Source: an uncultured Bacteroidales bacterium
GTDB taxonomy: Bacteria > Bacteroidota > Bacteroidia > Bacteroidales > Bacteroidaceae
Direction: 5' to 3'
Length of the DNA stretch: 64,000 nt
Assembly: GCA_902787575.1 (NCBI GenBank)
Contig: CADAGX010000002.1
Location: forward strand, 1 to 64,000
In this document: piece after piece, positions 24,591-34,688 of the stretch
Numbering within the stretch: position 1 is the first letter of the stretch
Layout: each line of letters opens with the position of its first letter
Notes under the pieces: model-generated
Told to the model about the DNA's origin: nothing
The model's database searches: none
The model's input: only the letters and a program-made list of their open reading frames with translations
Translations under genes and position numbers: made by a program

Positions 24591-26426
24591 ATGCCAAATT
24601 TTTCTGCCTGCACCACACGGAAAACCACGGCCGTTTTCCTGTTCATCTTGCTGTTCTTTTCCGCTTACGACCTGTCGGCCTTCAGCACACAGCCTCCACA
24701 AGTACAGAGCGACACGTGGGCTGCCACCGACGCCCTCGGCCGGAAGGTGGGGCAATACCCCGGGCTGGGGCCCGACAAGCAAGTGATTCTCTTCTATTGG
24801 ACGTGGAACGAACGCCACGACGGACCCCAGTGCCGCGTCCGAAACGTGTCCGAAATCATACGCTGCCACCCCGAAGCCATGCTCTCTGCCAATCACCCCG
24901 AATGGAAAGGCAGTCCAGGCTACTTCTGGTGGGAGGAACCGCTCTTCGGCTACTATAAATCCACAGACAAGTGGGTGCTGCGCCGTCACGCCGAGCTGCT
25001 GGCCGACGCCCAGGTGGACGCCGTCTTCTTCGACTGCACGAATGGCAGTTACACGTGGGACGCCTCCACCGATTCCCTGCTCGAGGTGTGGGACCAAGCA
25101 CAGCGCGACGGCGTCTGCGTGCCACGCATCGGATTCCTGCTCCCCTTCGCTCCAACCGAAGACTCGCGCACCTCGCTCCGGCACCTCTACGACCGACTCT
25201 ATAGCCGTGGGCTGTACCAGAATCTCTGGTACTACTGGCAGGGCAAGCCGCTCATCATGGCCTACCCCGACAACCTAACACAAAGTCCCACCGACCGCGC
25301 CATCCGCCAGTTCTTCACCTTCCGGCCAGGGCAGCCCGACTACGTCAACGGGCCGCACCCCAGCCGTTCCGACCAATGGGGCTGGCTCGAGAACTATCCT
25401 CAGCACGGCTACGTGCCGCTCCCAGGCGGTGGCTTCGAACTCGTCACAGTGGGCGTGGCACAGAATGCAGCGCCTGCCACGCATGGCCACTGCAGTGCCT
25501 TCAACCTGCCCGGGGCCCACTCGCGCAGCTACAGCCAGCGCCACGGCTTCGACCCGCGCCCCGAAGGCTACCTCTACGGATGGAATTTCGCCGAGCAGTG
25601 GGAACGCGCCTACGAGCTCAACCCGCAGGCCGTCTTCGTGACCGGATGGAACGAATGGATTGCCGGACAGTTTTTCCCGCACAACAGCACATGGACCGGC
25701 CAGCCTTTCTCGTTCGTAGACGAGTTCGACTGGGACCACAGCCGCGACCTCGAACCCGTAAAAGCATGGGGCGAACGCGGCGATGTGTACTATCTGCAAT
25801 TCGTAGACCGCGTGCGCCGCTTCAAGGGCACCGCGCCGCAGCCTCGTCCCTCCGCGCCAAAAACTATCCAGCTCGGTGACTGGGCGGCGTGGGAAGACGT
25901 CGAGCCCGTCTATGCATCTTATCGCGGCAACACCCGACACCGCTACTCCCTAGGCTGCTGCCAGACGCAGTATGCTAACTTCAGCGGCCGCAACGACATC
26001 GTCTCGGCACGCGTGGCACGCGACGCAGAGTATCTCTATTTTTATGTCACCACCGACCAGCCGCTCACGCCAAAGACCGACCGCAACTGGATGATGCTCT
26101 TCATCGACGCGGACCGCGACAAGGGCACTGGCTGGCAGGGATACGACTACGTGGTCAACCTCCAGCCGCCGCGCGGAAAGAAGGTCTTTGTCTCACACAG
26201 CTACCAAAATAAGTGGATTTGGCAGGAACAGGGCGAAGGTCTGATGAACGTGAAAGGAAACCAGCTGATGCTGCGCCTGCCGCGCAAGGTACTGGGAACC
26301 GAAGGACGGCTCGACTTCGAGTTCAAGTGGAGCGACAACATGCAAGACGAGGGAAACCCCATGGACTTCTACGTAAACGGAGACACAGCCCCGGGCGGAC
26401 GCTTCAACTACGTGTTCAGCGAATAA
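24591..26426 (+). CDS. Secreted glycoside-hydrolase-like protein with C-terminal CBM9-like domain
   Basis: This 611-residue protein has an N-terminal hydrophobic signal (about 13-30). Residues about 55-420 resemble a TIM-barrel hydrolase of the GH71/GH99 type: ILFYWTWNERHDGP, EWKGSPGYFWWEEPLFGYY, DAVFFDCTNGSYTWDAS and FVTGWNEWIAGQF, the last a strand-end Trp-Asn-Glu-Trp that could hold a catalytic Glu. Residues about 440-610 look like a family-9-type carbohydrate-binding (DOMON-like) domain: YLYFYVTTDQPL, NWMMLFIDADRDKGTGW and LDFEFKWSDN. It stands alone between terminators, with no SusCD. Family membership and substrate are uncertain. Confidence 0.6.
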   Translation: MPNFSACTTRKTTAVFLFILLFFSAYDLSAFSTQPPQVQSDTWAATDALGRKVGQYPGLGPDKQVILFYWTWNERHDGPQCRVRNVSEIIRCHPEAMLSANHPEWKGSPGYFWWEEPLFGYYKSTDKWVLRRHAELLADAQVDAVFFDCTNGSYTWDASTDSLLEVWDQAQRDGVCVPRIGFLLPFAPTEDSRTSLRHLYDRLYSRGLYQNLWYYWQGKPLIMAYPDNLTQSPTDRAIRQFFTFRPGQPDYVNGPHPSRSDQWGWLENYPQHGYVPLPGGGFELVTVGVAQNAAPATHGHCSAFNLPGAHSRSYSQRHGFDPRPEGYLYGWNFAEQWERAYELNPQAVFVTGWNEWIAGQFFPHNSTWTGQPFSFVDEFDWDHSRDLEPVKAWGERGDVYYLQFVDRVRRFKGTAPQPRPSAPKTIQLGDWAAWEDVEPVYASYRGNTRHRYSLGCCQTQYANFSGRNDIVSARVARDAEYLYFYVTTDQPLTPKTDRNWMMLFIDADRDKGTGWQGYDYVVNLQPPRGKKVFVSHSYQNKWIWQEQGEGLMNVKGNQLMLRLPRKVLGTEGRLDFEFKWSDNMQDEGNPMDFYVNGDTAPGGRFNYVFSE

Positions 26427-26507
26427 ACTAACGGCCAAGGGCAGGATGTCGCACCGATGCCAAACACCATTCTGCCCTGCAAAGCAGGCATTTTCTGTGG
26501 CGAAAGT

Positions 26508-26538
26508 TTTGAAGGCTCGTTTTTTTATGTTACTTTTG
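26508..26538 (+). promoter_or_regulatory. Promoter of the succinate dehydrogenase/fumarate reductase operon
   Basis: TTTG at 26508-26511 and TACTTTTG at 26531-26538 form a consensus -33/-7 pair with 19 bases between them. The leader to the sdhC ATG at 26614 is about 70 AT-rich bases. The 187-base gap 26427-26613 holds nothing else apart from a weak inverted repeat. Confidence 0.75.
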
Positions 26539-26613
26539 CAGCGTTAAAAATACCTAAATATAGTGATTCAATTAAAAATCATTAAATCAAATAACTAAAA
26601 TTTCATTCTTATT

Positions 26614-27315
26614 ATGTGGTTAACAAACTCTTCAATTGGTAGGAAGGTGGTGATGTCCGTGACGGGACTGGCACTTATCCTATTCCTGACGTTCCACGGC
26701 TGCATGAACGTGGTGGCGCTCTTCTCGGGCGAGGCTTACAACACCATCTGCGAGCTGCTGGGTGCCAACTGGTATGCCGTGGCGGCCACGCTGGGACTGG
26801 CTGCACTGGCCATGCTGCACATCGTGTACGCCTTCATCCTGACGATTCAGAACCAGCGAGCTCGCGGCACGGCACGCTATGCAGTGACCGACAAACCGGA
26901 AAAGGTGGAGTGGGCCAGCCAGAACATGTTCGTGCTGGGCATCATCATCTTGCTCGGTCTGGTGCTGCACCTCTACAACTTCTGGTACAACATGATGTTT
27001 GCCGAACTCATGGGTTGGGAAACGCTGACTCACTCGCCGGCCGACGGATTTGCTTGGATACAGGAGACTTTCTCTAATCCTGTTTTCGTGGTACTCTACG
27101 TAATTTGGATTGTAGCCATTTGGTTCCACCTGACTCACGGCTTCTGGTCTGCCATGCAGACGTTGGGATGGAGCGGTAAGACGTGGCTCGACCGCTGGCG
27201 CTGCATTGGCTTTATCTACGTGACGCTGCTGATGCTGATGTTCCTGGCAGTGATACTGGCATTCGCCTTCGGCTGCGCTCCCTCGTTGGGGGCCTCTTGT
27301 TGTGGTGAATTGTAA
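26614..27315 (+). CDS. sdhC: Succinate dehydrogenase/fumarate reductase cytochrome b subunit
   Basis: This 233-residue protein has five predicted membrane helices and conserved histidines (FHGCMN in helix I, MLHIVYAF in [10 protein letters not shown] in [13 protein letters not shown] in IV), the pattern of the single-polypeptide di-heme cytochrome b of type B complexes. It passes electrons between menaquinone and the FrdA/SdhA flavoprotein in the inner membrane. It is the first gene of a C-A-B operon (gap to sdhA 32 bases, to sdhB 5 bases), the order typical of Bacteroidetes. In fermentative members the complex mainly reduces fumarate to succinate. Confidence 0.93.
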   Translation: MWLTNSSIGRKVVMSVTGLALILFLTFHGCMNVVALFSGEAYNTICELLGANWYAVAATLGLAALAMLHIVYAFILTIQNQRARGTARYAVTDKPEKVEWASQNMFVLGIIILLGLVLHLYNFWYNMMFAELMGWETLTHSPADGFAWIQETFSNPVFVVLYVIWIVAIWFHLTHGFWSAMQTLGWSGKTWLDRWRCIGFIYVTLLMLMFLAVILAFAFGCAPSLGASCCGEL

Positions 27316-27347
27316 ATGATAAAAAGGATAAACGACACAATACTGTT

Positions 27348-29327
27348 ATGGCTAAAACGATAAATTCTCGAATCCCCGAGGGACCAGTGGCCCAGAAGTG
27401 GGAAAACTACAAGGCTCACCAGCGTCTGGTGAACCCGAAGAACAAACTGAAATTGGATGTCATCGTCGTAGGTACGGGCTTGGCTGGTGCCAGTGCTGCA
27501 GCCTCGCTGGGTGAGATGGGCTTCAATGTGCTGAACTTCTGCATTCAGGATTCGCCCCGCCGCGCTCACTCCATTGCCGCACAGGGTGGCATCAACGCAG
27601 CAAAAAACTATCAGAACGACGGAGACTCCGTATATCGCCTTTTCTACGACACGGTGAAGGGCGGCGACTATCGCGCCCGCGAGGCTAACGTATACCGTCT
27701 GGCCGAGGTGTCGAACAATATCATAGACCAGTGCGTGGCACAGGGCGTACCCTTTGCACGCGAATATGGTGGCATGCTGGCCAACCGCTCGTTCGGCGGC
27801 GCACAGGTGAGCCGCACATTCTATGCCAAGGGGCAGACGGGACAGCAGCTGCTGCTCGGCGCCTATTCGTCGCTCTCCTGTCAGGTAAACGCTGGCAAGG
27901 TGAAACTCTTCACACGCTACGAGATGGAAGACGTGGTGATTGTGGACGGCCGGGCACGCGGCATCATAGCCAAGAACCTGGTAACGGGCAAACTGGAGCG
28001 CTTCACTGCCAACGCAGTGGTCATAGCCACTGGCGGATATGGCAACACGTACTTCCTCAGCACGAATGCCATGGGTTGCAACTGCACCGCAGCCGTGCAG
28101 TGCTACCGCAAGGGCGCCTACATGGCCAACCCCTCTTACGTGCAGATTCACCCCACCTGCATCCCTGTGCATGGCGACAAGCAATCGAAGCTGACACTGA
28201 TGTCCGAATCGCTGCGCAACGATGGCCGAATCTGGGTACCCAAGAAACTGGAGGATGCCAAGGCACTGCAGGCCGGCACAAAGCAGGGATGGGAAATTCC
28301 GGAGGAAGACCGCGACTACTATCTGGAGCGCCGCTACCCGGCCTTCGGCAATCTAGTGCCGCGTGACGTGGCAAGCCGCGCAGCCAAGGAGCGTTGCGAC
28401 AAAGGCTTCGGTGTAAACAACACCGGACTGGCCGTGTTCCTCGACTTCTCTGAGAGCATCAACCGTCTGGGACTCGACGCCATGAAACAGCGCTACGGCA
28501 ACCTCTTTGACATGTACGAAGAAATCACAGACGTCTATCCCGGCGACTTGGCAAACGAAATCAACGGCGTGAAGTACTACAAGCCCATGATGATCTACCC
28601 CGCCATCCACTACACAATGGGCGGCATCTGGGTGGACTACGAACTGCAGACCTCCATACCGGGACTCTTTGCAATCGGCGAATGCAACTTCTCCGACCAC
28701 GGAGCCAACCGCCTCGGCGCCTCGGCGCTGATGCAGGGACTGGCAGACGGATACTTCGTGCTGCCCTATACCATACAGAACTATCTGGCTGACCAGAGCA
28801 TCTGGCCCAAGGTGAGCACCGAACTGCCCGAATTTGACGAGGCAGAAAAAGGCGTGCAGGCCGAAATCGACCGCCTGATGAACATCAAGGGAAACCGTTC
28901 GGTGGACAGCATCCACAAGGAACTGGGACACATCATGTGGGAATACGTGGGCATGGGACGCACGGCTGAAGGCCTGAAGACCGGCATACAGAAGATGAAA
29001 GAACTGCAGAAGGAGTTCGACACCAACCTCTTTGTGCCCGGCACGAAGGAAGGCCTGAACGTAGAACTCGACAAGGCCATCCACCTGCGCGACTTCTTTA
29101 CGATGGGCGAACTGGTGGCACACGATGCTCTCTCGCGCAACGAGTCCTGCGGCGGTCACTTCCGCGAAGAATATCAGACCGAAGAAGGAGAAGCCAAGCG
29201 CGACGACGAGAACTTCTTCTACGTCGGCTGCTGGGAGTATCAGGGCAAGGATGCAGACCCTGAACTCATCAAGGAACCGCTGGAGTATGAGGCTATTAAA
29301 GTTCAGACACGTAACTATAAGAACTAA
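27348..29327 (+). CDS. sdhA: Succinate dehydrogenase/fumarate reductase flavoprotein subunit
   Basis: This 659-residue protein has the FAD-binding start [21 protein letters not shown], the flavinylation region [15 protein letters not shown] (His that covalently binds FAD), [10 protein letters not shown] with active-site residues, [36 protein letters not shown] and [21 protein letters not shown]. These match the B-type FrdA/SdhA of epsilonproteobacteria and Bacteroidetes. It interconverts fumarate and succinate on the cytoplasmic side. Flanked by the membrane and iron-sulfur subunits; no anomalies. Confidence 0.96.
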   Translation: MAKTINSRIPEGPVAQKWENYKAHQRLVNPKNKLKLDVIVVGTGLAGASAAASLGEMGFNVLNFCIQDSPRRAHSIAAQGGINAAKNYQNDGDSVYRLFYDTVKGGDYRAREANVYRLAEVSNNIIDQCVAQGVPFAREYGGMLANRSFGGAQVSRTFYAKGQTGQQLLLGAYSSLSCQVNAGKVKLFTRYEMEDVVIVDGRARGIIAKNLVTGKLERFTANAVVIATGGYGNTYFLSTNAMGCNCTAAVQCYRKGAYMANPSYVQIHPTCIPVHGDKQSKLTLMSESLRNDGRIWVPKKLEDAKALQAGTKQGWEIPEEDRDYYLERRYPAFGNLVPRDVASRAAKERCDKGFGVNNTGLAVFLDFSESINRLGLDAMKQRYGNLFDMYEEITDVYPGDLANEINGVKYYKPMMIYPAIHYTMGGIWVDYELQTSIPGLFAIGECNFSDHGANRLGASALMQGLADGYFVLPYTIQNYLADQSIWPKVSTELPEFDEAEKGVQAEIDRLMNIKGNRSVDSIHKELGHIMWEYVGMGRTAEGLKTGIQKMKELQKEFDTNLFVPGTKEGLNVELDKAIHLRDFFTMGELVAHDALSRNESCGGHFREEYQTEEGEAKRDDENFFYVGCWEYQGKDADPELIKEPLEYEAIKVQTRNYKN

Positions 29328-29332
29328 CGACT

Positions 29333-30091
29333 ATGGCTAAGAATATTTCTGTAACAATAAAGTTCTGGAAACAGAACGGACCGAAGGAAAAAGGACACTT
29401 CGATACACACGAACTGAAGAACATTCCCGATGATACTTCGTTCCTCGAGGCACTCGACATCATGAACGAGGAACTCATTGGCGAAGGTAAGGAACCATTC
29501 GTGTTCGACCACGATTGCCGCGAGGGCATCTGCGGCATGTGCTCACTCTACATCAACGGAACGCCTCACGGAAAGACAGAACGTGGAGCCACCACCTGTC
29601 AGCTCTACATGCGCCGCTTCAAGGATGGCGACGTCATTACCGTAGAACCGTGGCGCTCGGCCGGCTTCCCGGTCATCAAGGACTGTATGGTAGACCGCGC
29701 TGCCTTCGACAAGATTATGCAGGCCGGTGGCTACACTACCATCCGCACCGGACAGGCACAGGATGCCAACGCCATCCTCATCCCGAAGGAAGATGCAGAC
29801 GAAGCAATGGACTGCGCCAGCTGCATCGGTTGCGGTGCCTGCGTAGCTGCCTGCAAGAACGGCTCCGCCATGCTGTTCGTCAGCTCCAAGGTGAGCCAGC
29901 TCGCACTGCTCCCGCAGGGCAAGGTAGAGGCTGCCCGCCGTGCCAAAGCCATGGTGGCTAAGATGGACGAACTGGGATTCGGCAACTGCACCAACACACG
30001 TGCCTGCGAAGCCGTTTGCCCCAAGTGTGAGACCATCTCCAACATTGCACGCCTCAACCGCGAGTTCATCTGCGCCAAACTGGCAGACTAA
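29333..30091 (+). CDS. sdhB: Succinate dehydrogenase/fumarate reductase iron-sulfur subunit
   Basis: This 252-residue protein carries all three cluster motifs: [15 protein letters not shown] with a distal Cys (ATTC) for 2Fe-2[17 protein letters not shown] for 4Fe-4S, and [14 protein letters not shown] for 3Fe-4S. It wires the flavoprotein to the heme subunit. It begins 5 bases after sdhA and ends the operon, followed by a strong terminator. Confidence 0.96.
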   Translation: MAKNISVTIKFWKQNGPKEKGHFDTHELKNIPDDTSFLEALDIMNEELIGEGKEPFVFDHDCREGICGMCSLYINGTPHGKTERGATTCQLYMRRFKDGDVITVEPWRSAGFPVIKDCMVDRAAFDKIMQAGGYTTIRTGQAQDANAILIPKEDADEAMDCASCIGCGACVAACKNGSAMLFVSSKVSQLALLPQGKVEAARRAKAMVAKMDELGFGNCTNTRACEAVCPKCETISNIARLNREFICAKLAD

Positions 30092-30104
30092 AGTCAAGAC
30101 CGAG

Positions 30105-30147
30105 AGGAGACCGCGGAGCCAAACACTTTGCGGTCTCCTTTCTTTTT
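30105..30147 (+). terminator. Rho-independent terminator of the sdhCAB operon
   Basis: AGGAGACCGC (30105-30114) pairs with GCGGTCTCCT (30130-30139), followed by TTCTTTTT. Confidence 0.9.
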
Positions 30148-30190
30148 ATGCACACAAAACAGAATGACCCATCACTGCAACCTTTTATCC

Positions 30191-32326
30191 ATGAAAATGA
30201 AAAAGAATCTTATGACCCTCGGCCTTTCGGCAGCCATGCTGTCCACCACGCTGCTACACCTCAGCAGCTGTAAAGAGTCGCCACGCGAAAATCCACTCCT
30301 GCAAGAAAGCACGCTCCCATTCGGTGCTCCCGACTTCAACAAGATACAAGCCGCAGACTTCCTGCCCGCCTTTGAAGTTGCCATTCAGCAGAAACGCGAC
30401 GAAATTGCTCAGATAACAGAGAATCCCGATCCTGCCACCTTCGAAAATACTATACTGGCACTCGAAGAAAGCGGACACACACTAAACCGCGTCTCGCGCA
30501 TTTTCAATGCACTGACCGATGCCGACAAGACGCCCGAAATAGGCGAGACGGAAAAGCAGGTGACGCCAATGCTTACAGACCTCGAAAACGAGATTTCGTT
30601 CAACAAGACACTCTTCGAGCGCATCCGACAGGTTTACGAACAAGAGTTCGACACCCTTCAGGGCGAAGACAAGAAACTCCTGGAAGAGACTTACAAAAGT
30701 TTTGTCCGCAAGGGAGCCCTGCTGCCCGACGACAAGATGGCTCGCATGAAGGAGATAAACCTGCGCATCTCCGACCTGCAAATCCAATGGGGCGACATGC
30801 TGCCCAAGGCCACCAATGATGCAGTGGTTTGGGTCGAGAAGAAAGAAGATCTGGCCGGCCTGAGCGAGGCCGACATTGCACAATGCCAGAAAGACGCAGA
30901 GAGCCGCGGAGAAAAGGCACCCTATGCCATTGTCATTGTCAATACCACGCAGCAGGCACTCCTCTCCAGCCTCGACAACCGCGAGCTGCGCCGGAAGATT
31001 TTCGAAGCCTCAGTGCATCGTGCCGACGGCACTGGCAAATACAACACCTTCCCAATCGTGGTGGAAATAGCTAAGCTGCGTGCCGAACAAGCCGAGATAA
31101 TGGGCTATCCCAACTTTGCCTCTTACTCGCTCGAAAAGACGATGGCAAAGACGCCCGAAAACGTCTATGCCTTCCTCCGCAACCTAATAGCACAATACAC
31201 GCCGAAAGCGCAAGCCGAGACAAAAGCCATTGAGGACTACGCCCGCAAGACGCAAGGAGCAGACTTCCAGCTGCAACCCTACGACCGCTTCTACTACTCC
31301 GCAAAGATGAAGAAGGAGCTACTGGCCATTTCAGATGACGAAGTGAAGCCCTACTTCAATGTGGACAGCGTGCTCATCAATGGCGTCTTCTATGCCGCCA
31401 ATCGCGTTTACGGACTGACGTTCAAGCAGCGTACCGACATCCCCACCTATCATCCCGACATGAAGGTGTTCGAAGTCATTGACAAGGACGGCACCACCAA
31501 GGCGCTCTTCTATTGCGACTATTTCCGCCGCCCCACCAAGCGAGGCGGTGCGTGGATGGACAGCTTTGCCAAACAGAGCCACCAGCGCCAGCAACTGCCC
31601 ATCATTTTCAACGTGTGCAACAACGCCAAGGCACCCGAGGGACAGCCTTCGCTGCTCACTTGGGACGAGGTATCCACCATGTTCCACGAGTTTGGCCACG
31701 CTCTGCACGGAATGCTCTCCGACTGCCAATACAACCGTTTGAGCGGTACCAGCGTAGCTCGCGACTTCGTGGAGATGCCTTCGCAGTTCAACGAGTCGTT
31801 TGCCACCATTCCCGAAGTGTTTGATCACTTTGCCCGTCACTGCGAGACAGGTCAGCCCATGCCAGCCGAGCTGAAGGAGCGTATGCTACAGAGCATCAAC
31901 TTCCAGACAGCATATTCACTTGGCGAGAACCTTGCCGCCACCTGTGCCGATATGGCTTGGCATATGCTTTCGTCCGACCAGATTCCTACTGCTGAACAGG
32001 CCGATAACTTCGAGACGGAAGCCCTGCGGCAAGTTGGGCTGCTCGATGCACAGATACCACCACGCTATCACACCAGCTATTTCAACCACGTCTGGGGTGG
32101 CGGCTACGCCGCAGGCTATTACAGCTATCTGTGGACCGAGGTGTTGGCCGTGAACATAGCTGACGTATTTGCCCAGCGAGGAGCACTGCAACCCGAGACG
32201 GGTCAGGATTTCCGCGACAAGATACTGAGCCGTGGCAATACGGGCGACCTCATGCAGATGTTCACCGACTTCACTGGCATGCAACAACCCGATGCTTCGG
32301 GCTTGCTCCGTGCTCGTGGACTGTAG
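30191..32326 (+). CDS. dcp: M3 family zinc peptidase (Dcp-like peptidyl-dipeptidase), lipoprotein
   Basis: The frame is open from 30128, but 30191 gives a lipoprotein signal ending LLHLSSC (lipobox LSSC), so that start is preferred; 30197 is an equally close alternative. The mature protein is about 690 residues. The M3 zinc motif FHEFGHALHG supplies His499, Glu500 and His503, with a downstream glutamate in FVEMPSQFNE. The C-terminal GGGYAAGYYSYLWTEVLA is a typical Dcp substrate-binding segment. Dcp removes dipeptides from C-termini of peptides, here probably at the periplasmic face of a membrane. It stands alone, between the sdh terminator and GH16. Confidence 0.92.
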   Translation: MKMKKNLMTLGLSAAMLSTTLLHLSSCKESPRENPLLQESTLPFGAPDFNKIQAADFLPAFEVAIQQKRDEIAQITENPDPATFENTILALEESGHTLNRVSRIFNALTDADKTPEIGETEKQVTPMLTDLENEISFNKTLFERIRQVYEQEFDTLQGEDKKLLEETYKSFVRKGALLPDDKMARMKEINLRISDLQIQWGDMLPKATNDAVVWVEKKEDLAGLSEADIAQCQKDAESRGEKAPYAIVIVNTTQQALLSSLDNRELRRKIFEASVHRADGTGKYNTFPIVVEIAKLRAEQAEIMGYPNFASYSLEKTMAKTPENVYAFLRNLIAQYTPKAQAETKAIEDYARKTQGADFQLQPYDRFYYSAKMKKELLAISDDEVKPYFNVDSVLINGVFYAANRVYGLTFKQRTDIPTYHPDMKVFEVIDKDGTTKALFYCDYFRRPTKRGGAWMDSFAKQSHQRQQLPIIFNVCNNAKAPEGQPSLLTWDEVSTMFHEFGHALHGMLSDCQYNRLSGTSVARDFVEMPSQFNESFATIPEVFDHFARHCETGQPMPAELKERMLQSINFQTAYSLGENLAATCADMAWHMLSSDQIPTAEQADNFETEALRQVGLLDAQIPPRYHTSYFNHVWGGGYAAGYYSYLWTEVLAVNIADVFAQRGALQPETGQDFRDKILSRGNTGDLMQMFTDFTGMQQPDASGLLRARGL

Positions 32327-32336
32327 AAAACACAAT

Positions 32337-32372
32337 GGCCACGCTCGAAAACTCAAATCATCGGGCGTGGCC
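32337..32372 (+). terminator. Possible terminator or hairpin after dcp
   Basis: GGCCACGC (32337-32344) pairs with GCGTGGCC (32365-32372) around a 20-base loop. The downstream run is mixed T/A (TTATATATAATAA), so termination strength is uncertain. The GH16 ATG is 17 bases further on. Confidence 0.5.
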
Positions 32373-32388
32373 TTATATATAATAAGGT

Positions 32389-33231
32389 ATGCGTAAAGTA
32401 TTTATTTTGTGTCTCGTCCTTCCTGCCACTCTTTTCGCACAGCAGAACAAGTGGCGGCTTGTGTGGAATGATGAATTCGACCGCGACGGGCGTCCCGACA
32501 CCACAAAGTGGAGCTACGAACACGGATTTGAGCGCAATCACGAGGCACAGTGGTACCAGTCTGACAATGCGTGGCAAGAGGACGGCCGCCTCATCATTGA
32601 AGGCCGTAAGGAACACAAGCCCAATCCCACTTACAAGGCCGATGGCCGCTATTGGGGACAGCAGCGACCGAACATCGAGTACACTTCGGCCAGCCTGAAC
32701 ACACGAGGCAAGTTCGAATTCCTGTACGGGCGACTCGAAGTCTGTGCCCGCATTCCCACCTCGCGCGGTGCGTGGCCAGCCATCTGGACGTTGGGACGCG
32801 GCATGGAATGGCCTTCGTGCGGTGAAATTGACGTGATGGAGTACTACCGCATCAAAGGCGTGCCGCACATTCTGGCCAACGTAGCTTGGGGTAGCAACAA
32901 GCGATACCAAGGCACGTGGGAGACACAACGCGTGCCCTTCTCCTATTTCACAGACGGTAACCCCGAATGGAGCCAGCGCTTCCACGTCTGGCGAATGGAC
33001 TGGGACGAGCAGACCATCCGTCTCTTTCTCGACGATGAACTGCTCAACGAAGTCAAACTCAGTAAAACGGTAAACGGTGAGCTGGGTCACCACATCAATC
33101 CTTTCCATCGCCCGCAGTTCATCCTGCTGAATCTTGCCATGGGCGGAAAGGCTGGTGGCGAGATTGACGACACAGCCCTTCCTATCCGTTACGAAATCGA
33201 CTACGTCCGTGTCTACGAACGCGTGCCATAG
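32389..33231 (+). CDS. GH16 family endo-beta-glucanase (laminarinase-like), secreted
   Basis: This 280-residue protein has a signal peptide (MRKVFILCLVLPATLFAQ). The GH16 catalytic motif ExDxxE is visible in CGEIDVMEYY: Glu146 nucleophile, Asp148, Glu151 acid/base. Supporting motifs are LVWNDEFDRDG, YTSASLNTRGKFEFLYGRLEVCARIP, GAWPAIWTLG and FILLNLAMGG. The order fits the GH16 subfamily of bacterial beta-1,3- or mixed-linkage glucanases. No binding domain is attached. It is the last plus-strand gene before a non-coding stretch (33232-33841) filled by the repeat at 33291 and a set of hairpins. Confidence 0.92.
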   Translation: MRKVFILCLVLPATLFAQQNKWRLVWNDEFDRDGRPDTTKWSYEHGFERNHEAQWYQSDNAWQEDGRLIIEGRKEHKPNPTYKADGRYWGQQRPNIEYTSASLNTRGKFEFLYGRLEVCARIPTSRGAWPAIWTLGRGMEWPSCGEIDVMEYYRIKGVPHILANVAWGSNKRYQGTWETQRVPFSYFTDGNPEWSQRFHVWRMDWDEQTIRLFLDDELLNEVKLSKTVNGELGHHINPFHRPQFILLNLAMGGKAGGEIDDTALPIRYEIDYVRVYERVP

Positions 33232-33290
33232 AGTTTTAGGTTGTAGGAGATAAGGTGGCGTTGCTCTTACGTTTTAAGGTGAACCACCTT

Positions 33291-33660
33291 CCTCCATAAA
33301 TTTTTTCTGTGAAAAAACCTACATACCTACACTTCGAACCAATATCCGTTTGACACGCTGCGAGTTATGGGTGTGTAGGTTTCGGTGTAGGTTCGTGAAA
33401 AGCGTGTAGGTTTAACGGCAAAACACGCCACATTTAACATTTCACACGCCAAAAAAGTCGTGCAACACGTAACACCAAACTCACCACCTGACAAAGCAAA
33501 TTTAGGAAGAAATGCAGCCAAAACGCTCCCGAACCTACACCTTTTCGGCTTGCCTACACCAAAACATACACCCCATACCGCACAGATAACCAAGTTATTA
33601 CCCTGCAAAAGTGTAGGCATGTAGGTTTTTTCGAGGAAAAATTTGTGTGAGGTGCTGTCA
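33291..33660 (-). repeat. MITE-like dispersed repeat, copy B (inverted relative to copy A)
   Basis: The reverse complement of this stretch aligns block by block with 1689-2080. It starts TGACAGC...CACACAAATTTTTCC, passes through CTACACTTTTGCAGGGTAA, TGTGCGGTAT and the shared ACCCATAACTCGCAG block, and ends GTAGGTTTTTTC. Its ends are inverted repeats. It is slightly shorter than copy A and contains no gene. Eroded versions of the 12-bp cores are visible at 33441 and 33462. Confidence 0.8.
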
Positions 33661-33691
33661 ACCAAAATCAGTACAAGACATACGCAGTTTT

Positions 33692-33817
33692 ATCGGCAAG
33701 ATTTCGTGCCGATTGTCGTTGCAAAGGAAATATTTCTTGCCGATACCGGCAAGAAACAAGCCGTACAAAATGTATTCTTTGCGTAGAAGGACGGTCTCGC
33801 TGCAACCGACACGAGAC
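33692..33817. other. Cluster of three hairpins downstream of lgt
   Basis: Three inverted repeats lie close together: ATCGGCA/TGCCGAT (33692-33713, 8-base loop), TTTCTTGCCG/CGGCAAGAAA (33733-33756, 4-base loop) and GTCTCG/CGAGAC (33794-33817). CTTGCCGAT recurs again near 33821. This is beyond the 3' end of lgt on the minus strand. A terminator role is possible, although no long T-run follows; the pieces may also be remnants of another repeat. Confidence 0.5.
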
Positions 33818-33841
33818 ATGCTTGCCGATGTTCTCGCGACC

Positions 33842-34675
33842 TTATTTCTTCTCCTCGACGTTTTCTTTTTTTAGGGCCTGCCAAATGCACCAGAGGCCGA
33901 GGATGACGAAAGGCACGCTCAGCAGTTGTCCCATGTTGAAGAACATGCCGTTCTCGAAGTCCACCTGATTCTCCTTGGTGTACTCGATGAAGATGCGTGC
34001 CGTGAAGATAAGCGTCAGGCAGAGTCCGAAGAAGAACCCAGTGCCGACGAGTTGCGGACGCCGCCGATAGATAAACCAGCCGATGAAGAAGAACACCGCG
34101 TAGCAGAGGGCTTCGTAGAGTTGGCCCGGATGGCGCGGCAGCATGTCCACGCGTTCGAAGATGAAAGCCCAAGGCACCGAAGTAGCCTTGCCGATAATCT
34201 CAGAATTCATCAGATTGCCCAGTCGGATGGCACAGGCACAGATGGGAGTGACAATGGCTATGTTGTCGAGTACAAACCGCAAGCTGAGTTTCGTCTTTCG
34301 CACGAAGAGCCACAAAGCAAGCATCAGACCCAATGTACCGCCGTGGCTGGCCAGCCCTTCGTAACCCGTATAGTGCCATCCGCCCTGCAAATCTTGTTTC
34401 ATGGGCAGAAGCATCTCCAACGGGTGCTGCAGATAATACGACGGCTCATAGAACAGGCAGTGGCCGAGGCGTGCACCGATGAGGATGCCAAGGAAACAAT
34501 AGATGAAGAGCGGCTCGAACTTTTCGTCCGGCACGCGCTGCTCTTTATACAGCCGCTGCTCCAGCAACGTTACACTGATTATGCCTATGGCCCAGCAAAG
34601 TGAGTACCAACGCACGCCGAACGAACCGATATGGAAGGCAAAAATGTCGGGATTCCAGTGGATGTATGATAACAT
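33842..34675 (-). CDS. lgt: Prolipoprotein diacylglyceryl transferase
   Basis: This 277-residue membrane protein has the Lgt signature RLGNLMNSEIIGKAT, the HGGTLGLMLALWLF segment containing the essential His, and RHPGQLYEALCY. It transfers diacylglycerol from phosphatidylglycerol to the lipobox cysteine of prolipoproteins, several of which are encoded in this window. The C-terminus is Lys/Glu-rich (KKENVEEKK). It lies 13 bases downstream of an AT-rich hypothetical gene, and ychF lies upstream on the same strand. Confidence 0.95.
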   Translation of the reverse strand: MLSYIHWNPDIFAFHIGSFGVRWYSLCWAIGIISVTLLEQRLYKEQRVPDEKFEPLFIYCFLGILIGARLGHCLFYEPSYYLQHPLEMLLPMKQDLQGGWHYTGYEGLASHGGTLGLMLALWLFVRKTKLSLRFVLDNIAIVTPICACAIRLGNLMNSEIIGKATSVPWAFIFERVDMLPRHPGQLYEALCYAVFFFIGWFIYRRRPQLVGTGFFFGLCLTLIFTARIFIEYTKENQVDFENGMFFNMGQLLSVPFVILGLWCIWQALKKENVEEKK

Positions 34676-34688
34676 TTTCAGGAGCGCA

